The position numbers and the translations under genes are program-made. From assembly GCA_036702975.1 (NCBI GenBank), contig DATNPX010000043.1, positions 62,001 through 126,000 of the forward strand: a stretch of 64,000 nt of DNA, in the 5' to 3' direction. This DNA comes from DATNPX01 sp036702975 (lineage in GTDB: Bacteria; Cyanobacteriota; Vampirovibrionia; Obscuribacterales; Obscuribacteraceae). Positions 44,536-54,585 of this stretch are shown one piece after another (the first letter of the stretch is position 1; every line of letters begins with the position of its first letter). The notes under the pieces are model-generated. The model was not told the origin of the DNA. It was given only the letters and a program-made list of their open reading frames with translations, and did no database searches.

Positions 44536-46692
44536 GTGAAAAATTCAAAGTCTTTAGCCTCTATAATCTCTACCCTTTTGCTGGCCGCACAGCCTTCCAT
44601 CTGTTTGGCGGCAGACGGGCAAGCTGCTAGCGTTGCGCCTTCCTCGGTTGGAGACAACTCAGGGACAGGATCTGAACCCAAGTACCACTCAGTAAACCAT
44701 TCAGTAAACCACTCAGTAAATAGTAGTGCTCCGACTTCGGCTGCCGACAGCGCGCCGGATATTGTTCCTCCTGTGTTGCGCCAGGGACAGCGGATTGTTC
44801 CAAAGTACAGCGATCCGACAGGCACGTCTGCGCTTCCGGCTCCATCGCGCACCCAGGTTCCTCGTGAGATGAGACCAGTCCCTGGTCAGCAGACCCCGAC
44901 CACGAGTCCGGTTGAGCTTGATTCAGCTGCTGCAAATCCGCAGGCTGACTCATTGCCTGCTGTTGGCACGCAGTCACCAGATCTGCGGGGGGCAATTCCA
45001 CCGACAGGTGCTTCACAAGGAACGACTCCAGCCCAGTCCTCTGCTCAGGCAGCTCCTGCTGGTTTTGAAAACGCGACAGATGCTGTCAATATAGACTTCG
45101 CTAAGCACGCCGCAACCACGGCTGCCATAAAAAAAGGCTTTCCGGCGGAGCCATCCGGTGCTTCGAATGATAAGGCTCCGGCAGTTTTGACGAAAGAAAC
45201 ACCAAGTGGGCCTGGCCCAAGCACCGTAAGCTCAAATTCAGAGCGCTTGGACGAAATTCAACTGAACCATCCACCGCTTCAGTCGCTGATTAGTGTCAAT
45301 AACTATCTAAATCCATTTCAGTTAGATGCGAGTGCTTCGGATGTGATGAATCTGCGTGACGCCTTGCTTTTTGGATTGGACCAAAACCTGGATCTCGCTA
45401 TTAGTCGAACCAACGCCAAAGCACAGCAGAACGCTTATTACTCTGCTCTCGGTAATTTTTTGCCTGACCCGACTATGGGTTTCAGCGAATATTTCACCAA
45501 CGGGCGCATCGGGTTACCCGTCTCGCTCTCGGCTCTCTTAGGTAGTACGGGATCGTCTTCTCTCGGCAGTTCAAGTAGTTTAGCGAGCTCCCCAAACGGT
45601 ACCACGACGATTCGCGTACATCATCCCTTTGAGATTATGCATGGCGGCATGGAGTTTTATGCATATCGGGGCGGCAGCATTCTGTTTGGTGCCTTGCAAT
45701 CAAAGCATAACTATAAAGCCGCTAAACTTCAGGAGAAAGCCAGTCTTCGCGACATGCTGATGACGGTTACGCAAAACTACTACAACCTCGTTTTGGCAGA
45801 GGCGCTTTTGCAGATTCGTATTCAAGCGGTGCGAACTTCAAACGAACAATTGCGCAGAAATCTCGACCGTTTTCACTCTGGTCTTGCCACGAATTTAGAT
45901 GTTCTCCAATCACGCACGCAACTGTCACGCGACCGCCAAAATCTTGTCGATCAACAAACCAGCAGGCGTTCCAGCTCAATCACTCTCGCCCAATCGTTGT
46001 ATATGAATCTGGGTCAAGACATCATTCCCGTCGAGCTGAATGTGAGAAAGGTTCGGCTGGTTGATCCTCGTTTGAACATCGCTGACTTTTTGCAGCTTGC
46101 CATTGATAACAGACCAGAGTTGAAGCAATATGAAGAATTGCGTCTCGCCGCCAAAAAAGCGATTTTGGTGGCGGCTGCAAAACTTCAGCCAACCGTGCTT
46201 TTGAGTGCTGCTGAATACGGTATCGGGCCGCCATCGAATGTGCAAGGTTTAGGACTCTTCGCTGTAAATATCAATTGGCGTTTAAAGGGCTTTGGCACTG
46301 TTGATGCGTTCAACGTCAATCAGGCGAGATGGCAGGCAAGGCAGGCTCAGCTGAACGCTGAAAAAGAGTTGCAAACTATTCTCAGTCAAGTGCGCAATTC
46401 GTATTTGCAGATTCTCGACAAAGAACGTAATATTGAAGAGTCATCAAACGAAGTCGAGTCCTCGCTTGAAGAGCTGCGCTTGGCTGAGTTACGCAAAAGC
46501 AGTGGACTGGGCATCAACCTCGATATCATCACTGCTCAGCGGGATTACACTCAAGCACTTGTCGATAAAGCACAAGCGATTATTCAATTCAATATAGCTC
46601 AAGCTCAGTTAGTGCACGACATGGGTCTTATATCAGTCGATGCTTTAACCAGTGGCCGTCTACTGAGCAAATCGTCAGCGCCTCGAAAGTAA
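44536..46692 (+). CDS. TolC-family outer-membrane channel of the ABC efflux operon
   Basis: The 718-residue protein has a signal peptide (to about residue 28), a long Pro/Ala/Ser/Thr-rich region to about residue 235, and then the paired helical repeats of the outer-membrane efflux family. The second repeat includes RPELKQYEELRLAAKKAIL. The extended disordered N-terminus is longer than in typical TolC proteins. A three-copy 12-bp tandem repeat lies inside it. GTG 44536 is two bases after the permease stop, so it is the fifth gene of the operon. Confidence 0.9.
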   Translation: MKNSKSLASIISTLLLAAQPSICLAADGQAASVAPSSVGDNSGTGSEPKYHSVNHSVNHSVNSSAPTSAADSAPDIVPPVLRQGQRIVPKYSDPTGTSALPAPSRTQVPREMRPVPGQQTPTTSPVELDSAAANPQADSLPAVGTQSPDLRGAIPPTGASQGTTPAQSSAQAAPAGFENATDAVNIDFAKHAATTAAIKKGFPAEPSGASNDKAPAVLTKETPSGPGPSTVSSNSERLDEIQLNHPPLQSLISVNNYLNPFQLDASASDVMNLRDALLFGLDQNLDLAISRTNAKAQQNAYYSALGNFLPDPTMGFSEYFTNGRIGLPVSLSALLGSTGSSSLGSSSSLASSPNGTTTIRVHHPFEIMHGGMEFYAYRGGSILFGALQSKHNYKAAKLQEKASLRDMLMTVTQNYYNLVLAEALLQIRIQAVRTSNEQLRRNLDRFHSGLATNLDVLQSRTQLSRDRQNLVDQQTSRRSSSITLAQSLYMNLGQDIIPVELNVRKVRLVDPRLNIADFLQLAIDNRPELKQYEELRLAAKKAILVAAAKLQPTVLLSAAEYGIGPPSNVQGLGLFAVNINWRLKGFGTVDAFNVNQARWQARQAQLNAEKELQTILSQVRNSYLQILDKERNIEESSNEVESSLEELRLAELRKSSGLGINLDIITAQRDYTQALVDKAQAIIQFNIAQAQLVHDMGLISVDALTSGRLLSKSSAPRK
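44686..44721 (+). repeat. Three tandem copies of a 12-bp unit in a coding region
   Basis: The unit caytcagtaaay repeats at 44686, 44698 and 44710 and encodes HSVN three times in the disordered N-terminal region of the TolC protein. Copy number changes would keep the frame. Confidence 0.85.
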
Positions 46693-46708
46693 CTTGCACA
46701 CGGTCAGT

Positions 46709-47725
46709 TTATTTGGCTGCTTTCAACTCGAATGTTCGCCGCGAGATCATGACGTCTTCCGGTTGTCCATCAACTGCAGCCCATAGACAGACGTAATATT
46801 CGCCCGGCTGCCAGCTATCATCGCTGACGATGCTGGCCGAAAATTGCTCCTGCCCATCGCTGTCTGTTACCTTGACTGGATCGTCAGTCTGTTGCGGGTC
46901 GGTAAGGAGAGTTTTTACCACTTTTTCGGCTGCACCATAAGAACGGGTCTTATTAAGTTCTGCTAGCGTCAGTGGTTTGGGAACATCTTCGATGCGCAGT
47001 TCGATTGCATGCAGATGGACGCCTTTTTTCAGTTTTCCGGTAAGCGTGAATTTGCCGCCAAGATCAAGTGTGGAAGGCATCTCGCTATAGTCGCCGTAGT
47101 GGTCTACGAACTCCTGTGTGCAGGCAAATCGTGAGCCCATGCCGAAGCTTGAGGCGAAACTCAAGCCGATTCCGACAGCCGTGTGAGTTGGATTGATGAT
47201 GTTCTTCCTGTGACCATCGTACGGTGGTTTCTCGTTGAAGAAACGAGATTCCATCTCATCTAACTGATACTTTTTGAAAACTTGAGAGGCGTGCAGAGGG
47301 ATCTGTCTAATTGGACCCGATTCTGCAGCATCGCCCTCGGAGCTTGCGTAAACATTTTCAGCATCTGCATCTCGTCCGCCAGCATCGGTGTATCGTTGGT
47401 CTGGCTTCTTTCCATCCATAGACCAGTGACTAAGATAACCGTTGATGGCCATTTCGTCGGTGTGGCTTTGACCTGCTTTAGTGGCTGTTTCGTCTAGCTC
47501 CACAGGTGGTGCTCCGACTGACGCCCTGTCTTTATTGATCAAGCCAACCATGTATTTGCGCGCGGTAGCGGTGTCGAGCAGCTCTCTTTGCGTGCTGGAA
47601 AGTGTTTGTTCATCGTCTACTCGCCCGTAGTCTGCAAAGCAGGGAAGACTTGATAGTTGAACTGTAAAAGCGCCGGTAATTGCAACTGAAAACGCGAAAC
47701 GGTGAAGAGTATTTCCTGAAAACAA
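46709..47725 (-). CDS. Exported CAP/SCP-domain protein
   Basis: A signal peptide (cleavage near CFA-DY) precedes a CAP domain at about residues 55-215. Landmarks are HTDEMAINGYLSHWSMDG, DAENVYA and GHRKNIINPTHTAVGIG, with the histidines of the family pocket. The C-terminal 110 residues form a separate beta-rich domain. The start is TTG 47725 with GGAG eight bases before it. CAP proteins are secreted and bind or cleave diverse ligands; the role is unknown. Confidence 0.87.
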   Translation of the reverse strand: MFSGNTLHRFAFSVAITGAFTVQLSSLPCFADYGRVDDEQTLSSTQRELLDTATARKYMVGLINKDRASVGAPPVELDETATKAGQSHTDEMAINGYLSHWSMDGKKPDQRYTDAGGRDADAENVYASSEGDAAESGPIRQIPLHASQVFKKYQLDEMESRFFNEKPPYDGHRKNIINPTHTAVGIGLSFASSFGMGSRFACTQEFVDHYGDYSEMPSTLDLGGKFTLTGKLKKGVHLHAIELRIEDVPKPLTLAELNKTRSYGAAEKVVKTLLTDPQQTDDPVKVTDSDGQEQFSASIVSDDSWQPGEYYVCLWAAVDGQPEDVMISRRTFELKAAK

Positions 47726-47790
47726 GTTCTGAGCTCCGAATTTGCTGGCAACCTCGAATTATAGCAAAGCACTACTGAGCGGCTTGTAGC

Positions 47791-50700
47791 TTATGCAGCC
47801 GAACTCGTCAGATCGTGGCTCTCTTCGCGTTGTTTGGCCGGTCTTTTGGTGGAGCCTGAAAGATGTTCCAGTCCTCTGAATATCACCGGTACAAAAACTA
47901 GTGTCAGTATGGTCGAAAGGGAGAGTCCACCAATAACTGCAATTGCTAAGGGCTTTTGCAGTTCGGCACCGGTTCCCAGTCCTAAGGCCAGGGGCAGCAG
48001 TCCTAGCAGCGTACACAGGGTGGTCATGACGATAGGACGCAAACGCACTGTGCCAGCCTGCACAAGGGCGTCATCCATAGAGATTCCCTCAGACCGCAGC
48101 CGATTTGTATATTCGAGCAAAATAATCCCGTTTTTGACGACCAAGCCGACTAGCAAAATAATGCCCATGAAGGAGGATACATTTAGCGGTGTCTTAGTAA
48201 ACAGAAGGGCTAGCTCGACGCCGAACATTGCCAGTGGTACTGCCACGAATATCGCTAGTGGTTGCAAGAACGAGCGGAATTGAATCACGAGAAGCAAGTA
48301 GACAAGAACGCTGGCTAATAAAAGCACCATAATCAGCTCACCAAACGTCTCTTGTTGAGTGGCATAGAGTCCAGCCACTACAATTGAATAGCCTGGTTCC
48401 ATTTTGTAATTGGCGATGCGTCTTTTGATCTCGCTTACGGCCGAGCCCAAGTCTCTGCCTTCGAGATCCCCTTCAATAGAGACGTAACGTTGTTGGTTTT
48501 CGCAACTGATGTTGTTCTCACCACTATGTCTGGCGATTGTTGCTACCGCAGACAGTGGCAGAGTGGCACCAAGTGGTGCCACTATTGGAACCTCGGCAAT
48601 TCTGTCTGGCGAGAGTCGAGTGCTGTCGTTCAGGCGCACGCGAATATCTACGAGACGGTCTCCTTGTCTGATTTGAGAAGCGATACGTCCAAGCAAGGAG
48701 TCTTGAACTTGTGTGGCTATCTCGCCTGGTGTGAGCCCGAGTCGACCGGCTTTTACCGGATCGATGTTCAAGTCAATCTCCGGCGCGCCCTCTTTCGCCG
48801 TAGAAGAGAGGTCTACTACGCCTTTAACTGCTGCGATCTTTTCTTGCAGATCTTGAGAGTATTGGCGTAACAGTTTTGGGTCTTCTCCGAAAATGCGGAC
48901 TTCTATAGGTCGTGGAGCCCCGGATAGATCGTTGAGCTGATCCTGCAATATTTGATGAAAATCGATTTCCAGCTGCGGGATTTCGCTTTCGATCTCTTTG
49001 CGTTGTTCTTCCATGATTTCGTCGATCTTGCGTTCGCGCTTGTCTCTCGGCCGTAACACGACAAGAATGTCGCCTTTATTTGTTTGGGTTGCAAAAAGGC
49101 CCAATTCTGCACCGGTACGGCGTGTGTATGTGAGTACTTCACGTGTCTTGGCGATTATCTTCTCCAGCTTTAGAGCCAACGCATTTACATCTTGCAGAGA
49201 AGCTCCAGGTGGTGCTAGATAGTCGACTACATAGTTGCCTTCATCGACTGCAGGCAAGAAATCTGAACTCAGTTTGCTGTAAAGCGAATAAGACGCATAA
49301 AAGATGGCTCCTGCCGCCAGAAACACGATGAGGGGAGCTTTGAACGTGCCGCGCAAAATCCAGGCGTAGGCCTTGCTTACCCAACCTGGTTTTGGCTCCT
49401 GCACGTTCGCGTGCGTTCCGTGAAGAAGCTTCAGCGCCAAAATCGGTGTTATGGTCAGCGCTAAAAGCAAAGAGAATATGACTGCCGCGGCCAGGGTAAT
49501 GGTGAGACTGGTAAAAAACTGACCGGCAACTCCAGAAAGTAAGCCTAATGGCAAAAATACCACCACTGTGGTGGCAGTCGAACTCGTCACTGGCCCAATT
49601 AACTCTTTCAAAGCTGTGGCTACTGCAAGCTCGGAATGTCCGCATCGTTGCAGCTGCCGGTGGATGTTTTCTATAACTACAATTGCGTCGTCAATGACCA
49701 AGCCGATCGCTACGGCCAGTCCACCAAGACTCATAAGATTAAGGCTCTGTCCGAGCAGATACATCGAGCCAAATGCGGCCAGGGCTGAGAGCGGAATGGT
49801 CAAGGCTGCGACTAAAGTGGTGCGCCAGGAACGCAGAAAAGCGAAGAGAACGACTACGATTAGCGCGATGCCTATCAAGATCGCGTCGCGAACGTTAACC
49901 ATGGCGTAGTTCACCAACGCCGACTCATCGTAGGCGCGTCTCAAATTTACGCCTAACGGCAATCGGTGCTTCAGTTGTGCCAGTCTCTCGTGTACGCCCT
50001 TTGACACTTCGACCACGTTTGCAGTCGGCTGGCGGAAGATATTTACGACGAGACCAGGCTTTTGCCAGATGCTGACAATGCTTGTGCGATCGGCAAATCC
50101 GTTTGAAACGGAAGCGACGTCTTTCAGATATACCGGGATGGTATTAGATTTAGTGGCGACTACAAGATTTTCTATCTGGTTTAATGAGGTTGCCTCACCT
50201 CTTGCGACAATCAAATTTTGCTGGTGCGTTTCATCGACGCGTCCTACTACTTGAATTTGATTGGTTTTGGCAATAGCGTCGGCAACCTGGCTAAGGCTGA
50301 GTCCGTAGTCCTTTAGTTTGGCTGGATCGACCTGAACAGCTACTTGGGGAACGTCACCTCCCTGGATCTGTACGCGGGCAACGCCTGCTACCCGACTGAG
50401 TTCTGGCACAACCTGAAACTTGCAGATGGTGTATAAATCAGCCTGGGTGAGTCCGTCCGTTGTGACGTTATAACTGAGGACAGGAAAGATAGCCGGTGTT
50501 ACGAGTTCGATGGTCAAGCTTACACCTGGTGGCAGCTTGCTTTGAACTTCGGCAATTCTTGATTGCAGCTGGTGCAAGGCGAATATCATATCCGTGCCGT
50601 GCTGAAACTCTACTGATAACTCAGTCGAGCCTCGAATCGTCTTAGAACGCACCCATCGCACTCGGTAGATTTGACTGGCCGCTTCTTCAAGTGGTCTGGT

Positions 50701-50892
50701 AACAGAGAGAAGCAATCGCTCAGGAGCGGTATCGCTGGCGGTGGCGATGACCGCAATGCGTGGGAATGATAGTTCAGGATACACATCACTCGGCAGCTGT
50801 TCGTAAGCTAGGAAACCGCCTATGGCTATGAGGATGAAAGCGAGAACAATCGCTTTTGCATGATCTCTAAGCAGCGCGGTGAGGAAATTCAT
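47791..50892 (-). CDS. RND efflux pump, inner-membrane transporter
   Basis: A 1033-residue, twelve-helix transporter of the AcrB/MexB/CzcA superfamily. The proton-relay helix reads GLVIDDAIVVIENIHRQL and the second half has VKNGIILLEYTNRLR. Motifs specific for metal-export relatives were not seen, so drug or lipid substrates are as likely. ATG 50892 overlaps the adaptor stop by four bases. Third gene of the operon. Confidence 0.95.
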   Translation of the reverse strand: MNFLTALLRDHAKAIVLAFILIAIGGFLAYEQLPSDVYPELSFPRIAVIATASDTAPERLLLSVTRPLEEAASQIYRVRWVRSKTIRGSTELSVEFQHGTDMIFALHQLQSRIAEVQSKLPPGVSLTIELVTPAIFPVLSYNVTTDGLTQADLYTICKFQVVPELSRVAGVARVQIQGGDVPQVAVQVDPAKLKDYGLSLSQVADAIAKTNQIQVVGRVDETHQQNLIVARGEATSLNQIENLVVATKSNTIPVYLKDVASVSNGFADRTSIVSIWQKPGLVVNIFRQPTANVVEVSKGVHERLAQLKHRLPLGVNLRRAYDESALVNYAMVNVRDAILIGIALIVVVLFAFLRSWRTTLVAALTIPLSALAAFGSMYLLGQSLNLMSLGGLAVAIGLVIDDAIVVIENIHRQLQRCGHSELAVATALKELIGPVTSSTATTVVVFLPLGLLSGVAGQFFTSLTITLAAAVIFSLLLALTITPILALKLLHGTHANVQEPKPGWVSKAYAWILRGTFKAPLIVFLAAGAIFYASYSLYSKLSSDFLPAVDEGNYVVDYLAPPGASLQDVNALALKLEKIIAKTREVLTYTRRTGAELGLFATQTNKGDILVVLRPRDKRERKIDEIMEEQRKEIESEIPQLEIDFHQILQDQLNDLSGAPRPIEVRIFGEDPKLLRQYSQDLQEKIAAVKGVVDLSSTAKEGAPEIDLNIDPVKAGRLGLTPGEIATQVQDSLLGRIASQIRQGDRLVDIRVRLNDSTRLSPDRIAEVPIVAPLGATLPLSAVATIARHSGENNISCENQQRYVSIEGDLEGRDLGSAVSEIKRRIANYKMEPGYSIVVAGLYATQQETFGELIMVLLLASVLVYLLLVIQFRSFLQPLAIFVAVPLAMFGVELALLFTKTPLNVSSFMGIILLVGLVVKNGIILLEYTNRLRSEGISMDDALVQAGTVRLRPIVMTTLCTLLGLLPLALGLGTGAELQKPLAIAVIGGLSLSTILTLVFVPVIFRGLEHLSGSTKRPAKQREESHDLTSSAA

Positions 50893-52232
50893 TTGTTCTC
50901 CGCCGGCACTACCGCCGAGTCGTTAGGCAGCCCGTATGCGCCTTGAGCAATGATCGTTTGACCTGGCGCCAGTCCGTTCAATATCTCCACATTGCTGCCC
51001 TCGGTCGTACCTTTAACGACAGGTACGCGAGTGGCTTTGCCATCCTTTACCACGTAAACCATTGCTCTGTCGGGATTTTCAGGATCTGGAACGAGCGCTG
51101 TCGAAGGGATTAGAATCTTGGCACGGTCGGTTGAATTTATTACAGAGACCGACACTGCCTGCGACTCACGCAGCGCATCACCTCGATTTTGACATTGCAA
51201 TTGCACGCGAATAGTGTTTGTTGATGTATCGACAACTGGGCTTATCGATTTGATGATGCCGTCGAAAACTTCGTCTTCATGTGCAACGCTCTTGATCTGT
51301 GCGTGTTGACCAACGCGCAAGCGCTCTGGTGAATCTGCCGGCAATGCTGCATTGACGAGCACAGTTTGTAGCTGAACGATCTGGGCAATCGGCGTAGTCA
51401 AGTCGGCGGTGTCTCCTGTGTTTAGGTAGCGGTTTGCAACCACTCCACTAATTGGCGAGTGCACTTCAGTGAAACTCAGTTCTGTTTCGAACTGTTTGGT
51501 GTTGGTCTGAGCCGCTTTGACTTGCGCTTTGATCGCTTCTAACGCCGCCTGGGCTGCCTGCAGTTGATTTTCTGCAGTCATAATCTCTTTCTTTGCCACC
51601 ACCTCCGCTGTGAATAGCTTTCGAGTGCGCTCAAGATTGTCTTTGGCGAAAGCGACATTGTTTTCGGCCTGCGCAATTCCAGTCTTTGCTGTTTGCACTG
51701 CTACATTTGCTTGTTCGATCTGATCTCTAATATGGCGGTCGTCGAGTCGCGCTATCAGTTGATGGCAGCTTACGTGCTGTCCTGGTACCACGTAGACTGA
51801 TGCTAATTTACCGGCCATTGCCGGGCTGACCTTAATCGAGTGATCTGGCAGCGCCGTAACCGTTCCCGGCATAACCACTAACTTTTGCACGTCGGCGGTC
51901 TTTGTCACACACATCTTGAGCGGCAGTGGCTTGCGCGGTTCTTCTTTCTCGCTGTCCTTTTCGCCACCTTTTTCAGCATTGCCTTCTTTTTCACTGTCTT
52001 TATTGCCCGTGGAGTTGCTGGCCTCGGCGGTGTCACCGGCCCCGGCCTTAGTTCGCTGAGTCTCTTTGGCATCGCCACCGCTTTCCTTATGAGATGTGCT
52101 TGCAGGCTTTTCTCCAGCCCTCTCGGAGTCGGCTGTTTTGCTTTGGCAACTCCATATTCCGAACAAAAGAGGCAGCAAAACTAACAATTTTGCTGTACTC
52201 AAAGTATGGGGAGAGCGGCTAGCGAAGGTCAC
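50889..52232 (-). CDS. RND periplasmic adaptor lipoprotein
   Basis: The signal ends in LLFGIWSCQS, a lipobox, so the protein is acylated. A Lys/Glu-rich linker (residues 30-110) is followed by the lipoyl, helical hairpin (QANVAVQTAKTGIAQAENNV) and beta-barrel domains of MFP adaptors. GTG 52232 overlaps the TolC stop by four bases. It links the pump to its channel. Confidence 0.93.
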   Translation of the reverse strand: MTFASRSPHTLSTAKLLVLLPLLFGIWSCQSKTADSERAGEKPASTSHKESGGDAKETQRTKAGAGDTAEASNSTGNKDSEKEGNAEKGGEKDSEKEEPRKPLPLKMCVTKTADVQKLVVMPGTVTALPDHSIKVSPAMAGKLASVYVVPGQHVSCHQLIARLDDRHIRDQIEQANVAVQTAKTGIAQAENNVAFAKDNLERTRKLFTAEVVAKKEIMTAENQLQAAQAALEAIKAQVKAAQTNTKQFETELSFTEVHSPISGVVANRYLNTGDTADLTTPIAQIVQLQTVLVNAALPADSPERLRVGQHAQIKSVAHEDEVFDGIIKSISPVVDTSTNTIRVQLQCQNRGDALRESQAVSVSVINSTDRAKILIPSTALVPDPENPDRAMVYVVKDGKATRVPVVKGTTEGSNVEILNGLAPGQTIIAQGAYGLPNDSAVVPAENK

Positions 52233-53740
52233 TGCAAGGGTACTCCTATTGCCTGTTCCAGGTCGTTAAATGCGAGCTGATATGCAAGAACAGCGTCGAA
52301 ATATTGACTCTTGGTTTGAATATTGGCGCGCTGGCTGTCCAGTAGAGTATTCAGGTCCAGTTGGCCGATTTCGTATCCGTGTGCTGAGATTTTTGCCACT
52401 GATTCTGATTCTGGCAGAGCCTCTTGCTGAAAGGTCTTGAGCCTTTGGCGTGCGGCCAGTACGCGGTGATATGCAAGCGAGACTTGGCCTGCGATCTGAT
52501 TTTCTTGTGACTCACGATCAAGCTTGAGCTGTGCTCTCATAGCTTTGAATCGAGCGATGTCGCCTTGCTGAACGTTAAGAATGGGAGTGTCTATATATGC
52601 CTGGAAAAAGGCATTCTGTGTGGTTGGACCGCTTGGGGGATTTCGTTCTACCACCTTTCCTGTGACGAATCTCGGTGTCGGGATGATATTGCCGATTGCA
52701 TTTTTTAAATTGGCTTCGTTTACTGAAATCGCTTGCTGTGCCACTTTCAGCTCCATGCGATTTTTTAATGCTGTTTCAACTAACTGTTCTCGATTGGGAA
52801 ACTGATGATTGAAGTCAGGCAGCAACTCGTTGTTTTCGGTCGCTTGGATGCCTGACAGCGCCGGAACTGAGACCGGAGCGTCAGGCTTGCGCCCCATGAG
52901 CAGATTCATTTGCTCTTTTGTCTGAGCTACTTGAATGTCGGCTTGTTCGCAGTCCATCTTGGCTTGAATATAGGCTAACTTCGCACGATGAACGTCTAGT
53001 CCTGGTGCATTTCCAGCGTCGTACTGCGTCTTGCTCGCGTCGCATATTCTGTTTGCCAGCTCCATCAGCTCCCGTCGCGCACGTGACATTTCTTCTGCCA
53101 TAACGAGCTGCACATAATTGCGGCGTACCTCGCCGCGGAAGAGCCAGAGTTGTCTCAAGATGTCTAACTTGGTCTGTTCCAATTGACGTTTCGCAACCAG
53201 AAGTCGGAAGTATAGTTTCCATGGCGGTTCTACAGGAATTGACGCTCCAAATAGGTAAGAGTTTCCGTAGTTATTGGCGATATAAATACCTGGATTAGGC
53301 ATGACTGTTGCCTGCGCATAGTTTGCTTTAGCCACTCCCAGAAGTGCCCTCACGCCAGACAACCGGGGCGAATTCGAAAGCGATGTATCGAGCGACTTGG
53401 TCAATGTATACAGTTCTTGCGTCGAAACAGTCGGCGCGGTGTTTGGTTGAAGCCTTGTGGTCGGCACTGAAAATGGAATGAACTGCGAGGCTCCTGGTGC
53501 TGTAGGTGTGCTTTCGCTGCCAGGCTGAGTAGTCTGAGCCGGAATCAAGCCGCTAGAAGGAGGCATCATCATTGTCTGGCTGGGCGGGGAGGGCAAAATT
53601 GGCCGCAAGGCCGGGAGCTCGGCCTGGCTGATCGCAGTGGCATTGGAGCCGGTGTCAATTGTTGCCGCGAGCTGCATAGCCCCGAGCAAGACCTGGGCCG
53701 TCCGCCGAAGATTTCTTCTGTGTCTTTCTTTACTGCACAT
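52229..53740 (-). CDS. TolC-family outer-membrane channel of the RND operon
   Basis: A 503-residue protein with a poorly defined N-terminal signal, a Pro/Thr-rich stretch to about residue 105, then the two outer-membrane efflux repeats (NRMELKVAQQAISVNEANLK in the second). It is first in the operon, upstream of adaptor and pump; more often the channel gene is last or unlinked. It is not closely similar to the TolC protein at 44536. Confidence 0.9.
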   Translation of the reverse strand: MCSKERHRRNLRRTAQVLLGAMQLAATIDTGSNATAISQAELPALRPILPSPPSQTMMMPPSSGLIPAQTTQPGSESTPTAPGASQFIPFSVPTTRLQPNTAPTVSTQELYTLTKSLDTSLSNSPRLSGVRALLGVAKANYAQATVMPNPGIYIANNYGNSYLFGASIPVEPPWKLYFRLLVAKRQLEQTKLDILRQLWLFRGEVRRNYVQLVMAEEMSRARRELMELANRICDASKTQYDAGNAPGLDVHRAKLAYIQAKMDCEQADIQVAQTKEQMNLLMGRKPDAPVSVPALSGIQATENNELLPDFNHQFPNREQLVETALKNRMELKVAQQAISVNEANLKNAIGNIIPTPRFVTGKVVERNPPSGPTTQNAFFQAYIDTPILNVQQGDIARFKAMRAQLKLDRESQENQIAGQVSLAYHRVLAARQRLKTFQQEALPESESVAKISAHGYEIGQLDLNTLLDSQRANIQTKSQYFDAVLAYQLAFNDLEQAIGVPLQ

Positions 53741-54189
53741 TCCAATACATGACTACGAACTACTTTCAAGAACAGTCCCGATCCTCGCCGACGCTGCCGG
53801 CATGCTGAAATACAATGTCGCAGGAACGAGGCACTTTTTCCAGTGGAAATGGTTCATTTTGATACCATCCACGGTGTCCTGAAGATTTCCTTGATCGTGA
53901 CAGCTGATGATTGCTGCCTATTAGCACTCTAACATGGGCTTGTGAGAGTCTGGTGAAGATTGCCAACAGGTATTGTGAGCATTAACTTATTCCTTGGCTA
54001 AGCACGAGGTTGAGTTGTTAAAGTCATGTATTTATCGTCAAGAGGTCCATAGGGGGCGCCGGCTTAGTATGATCGCTCCGCGCGTAAGCTTCAATTATTA
54101 AATGGCACAGACATTGCCGACGCGGAGGAAACATTTTCCCCGGTAGAGTCGACTCTTTCTCCAACAGTTAGAAACATTCGACTATTAGG
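53741..54189. other. 449-base divergent intergenic region
   Basis: It separates the RND operon from the kaiB-like gene and must hold both promoters. No distinct operator, riboswitch or small gene was recognised. Confidence 0.4.
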
Positions 54190-54474
54190 GTGGACCTTTT
54201 GACCGCTCACTTGCTCAGGTTGTATGTAATGGGCTCCTCTGACAGGTCGGAGCGTGCCATTAAGCATTGGCGCAAGTTCTGCGACGAGGAGCTGTTTAAT
54301 ATAGAGTGCGTTTTAGAGATCATCGACATTTTAGAAAACCCGCAGGCTGCCGAAGAAGCGAAGATATTCGCGACGCCCACCCTGGTTAAGCACCATCCTC
54401 CACCGCCGAGGCGCATAATCGGTGACTTGGCTAGCCGCGAGCAAGTGATGCGTTCTCTAAACATTGAAATCTAG
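54190..54474 (+). CDS. kaiB: KaiB-like protein
   Basis: The 94-residue product matches KaiB along its length: LLRLYVMGSSDRSERAIKHW at the start, EIIDILENPQAAEEAKI in the middle, then ATPTLVKHHPPPPRRIIGDL and a short C-terminus. KaiB is the thioredoxin-like fold-switching protein of the cyanobacterial clock; relatives without KaiA occur in other bacteria, some in stress signalling. The start is GTG 54190, or TTG 54199, which has AGGGTGG five bases upstream. A histidine kinase follows; no KaiA or KaiC is in the window. Confidence 0.9.
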   Translation: MDLLTAHLLRLYVMGSSDRSERAIKHWRKFCDEELFNIECVLEIIDILENPQAAEEAKIFATPTLVKHHPPPPRRIIGDLASREQVMRSLNIEI

Positions 54475-54585
54475 CCGGAACTTTTACTGCACTTTTAGCT
54501 CCTATGATTAACATCTTCGACACCGCTGGCAGTGACACTCTGCGTCATGGCGCGCGGTTATCGCGCGGTTATAGGAATCAGAGCG

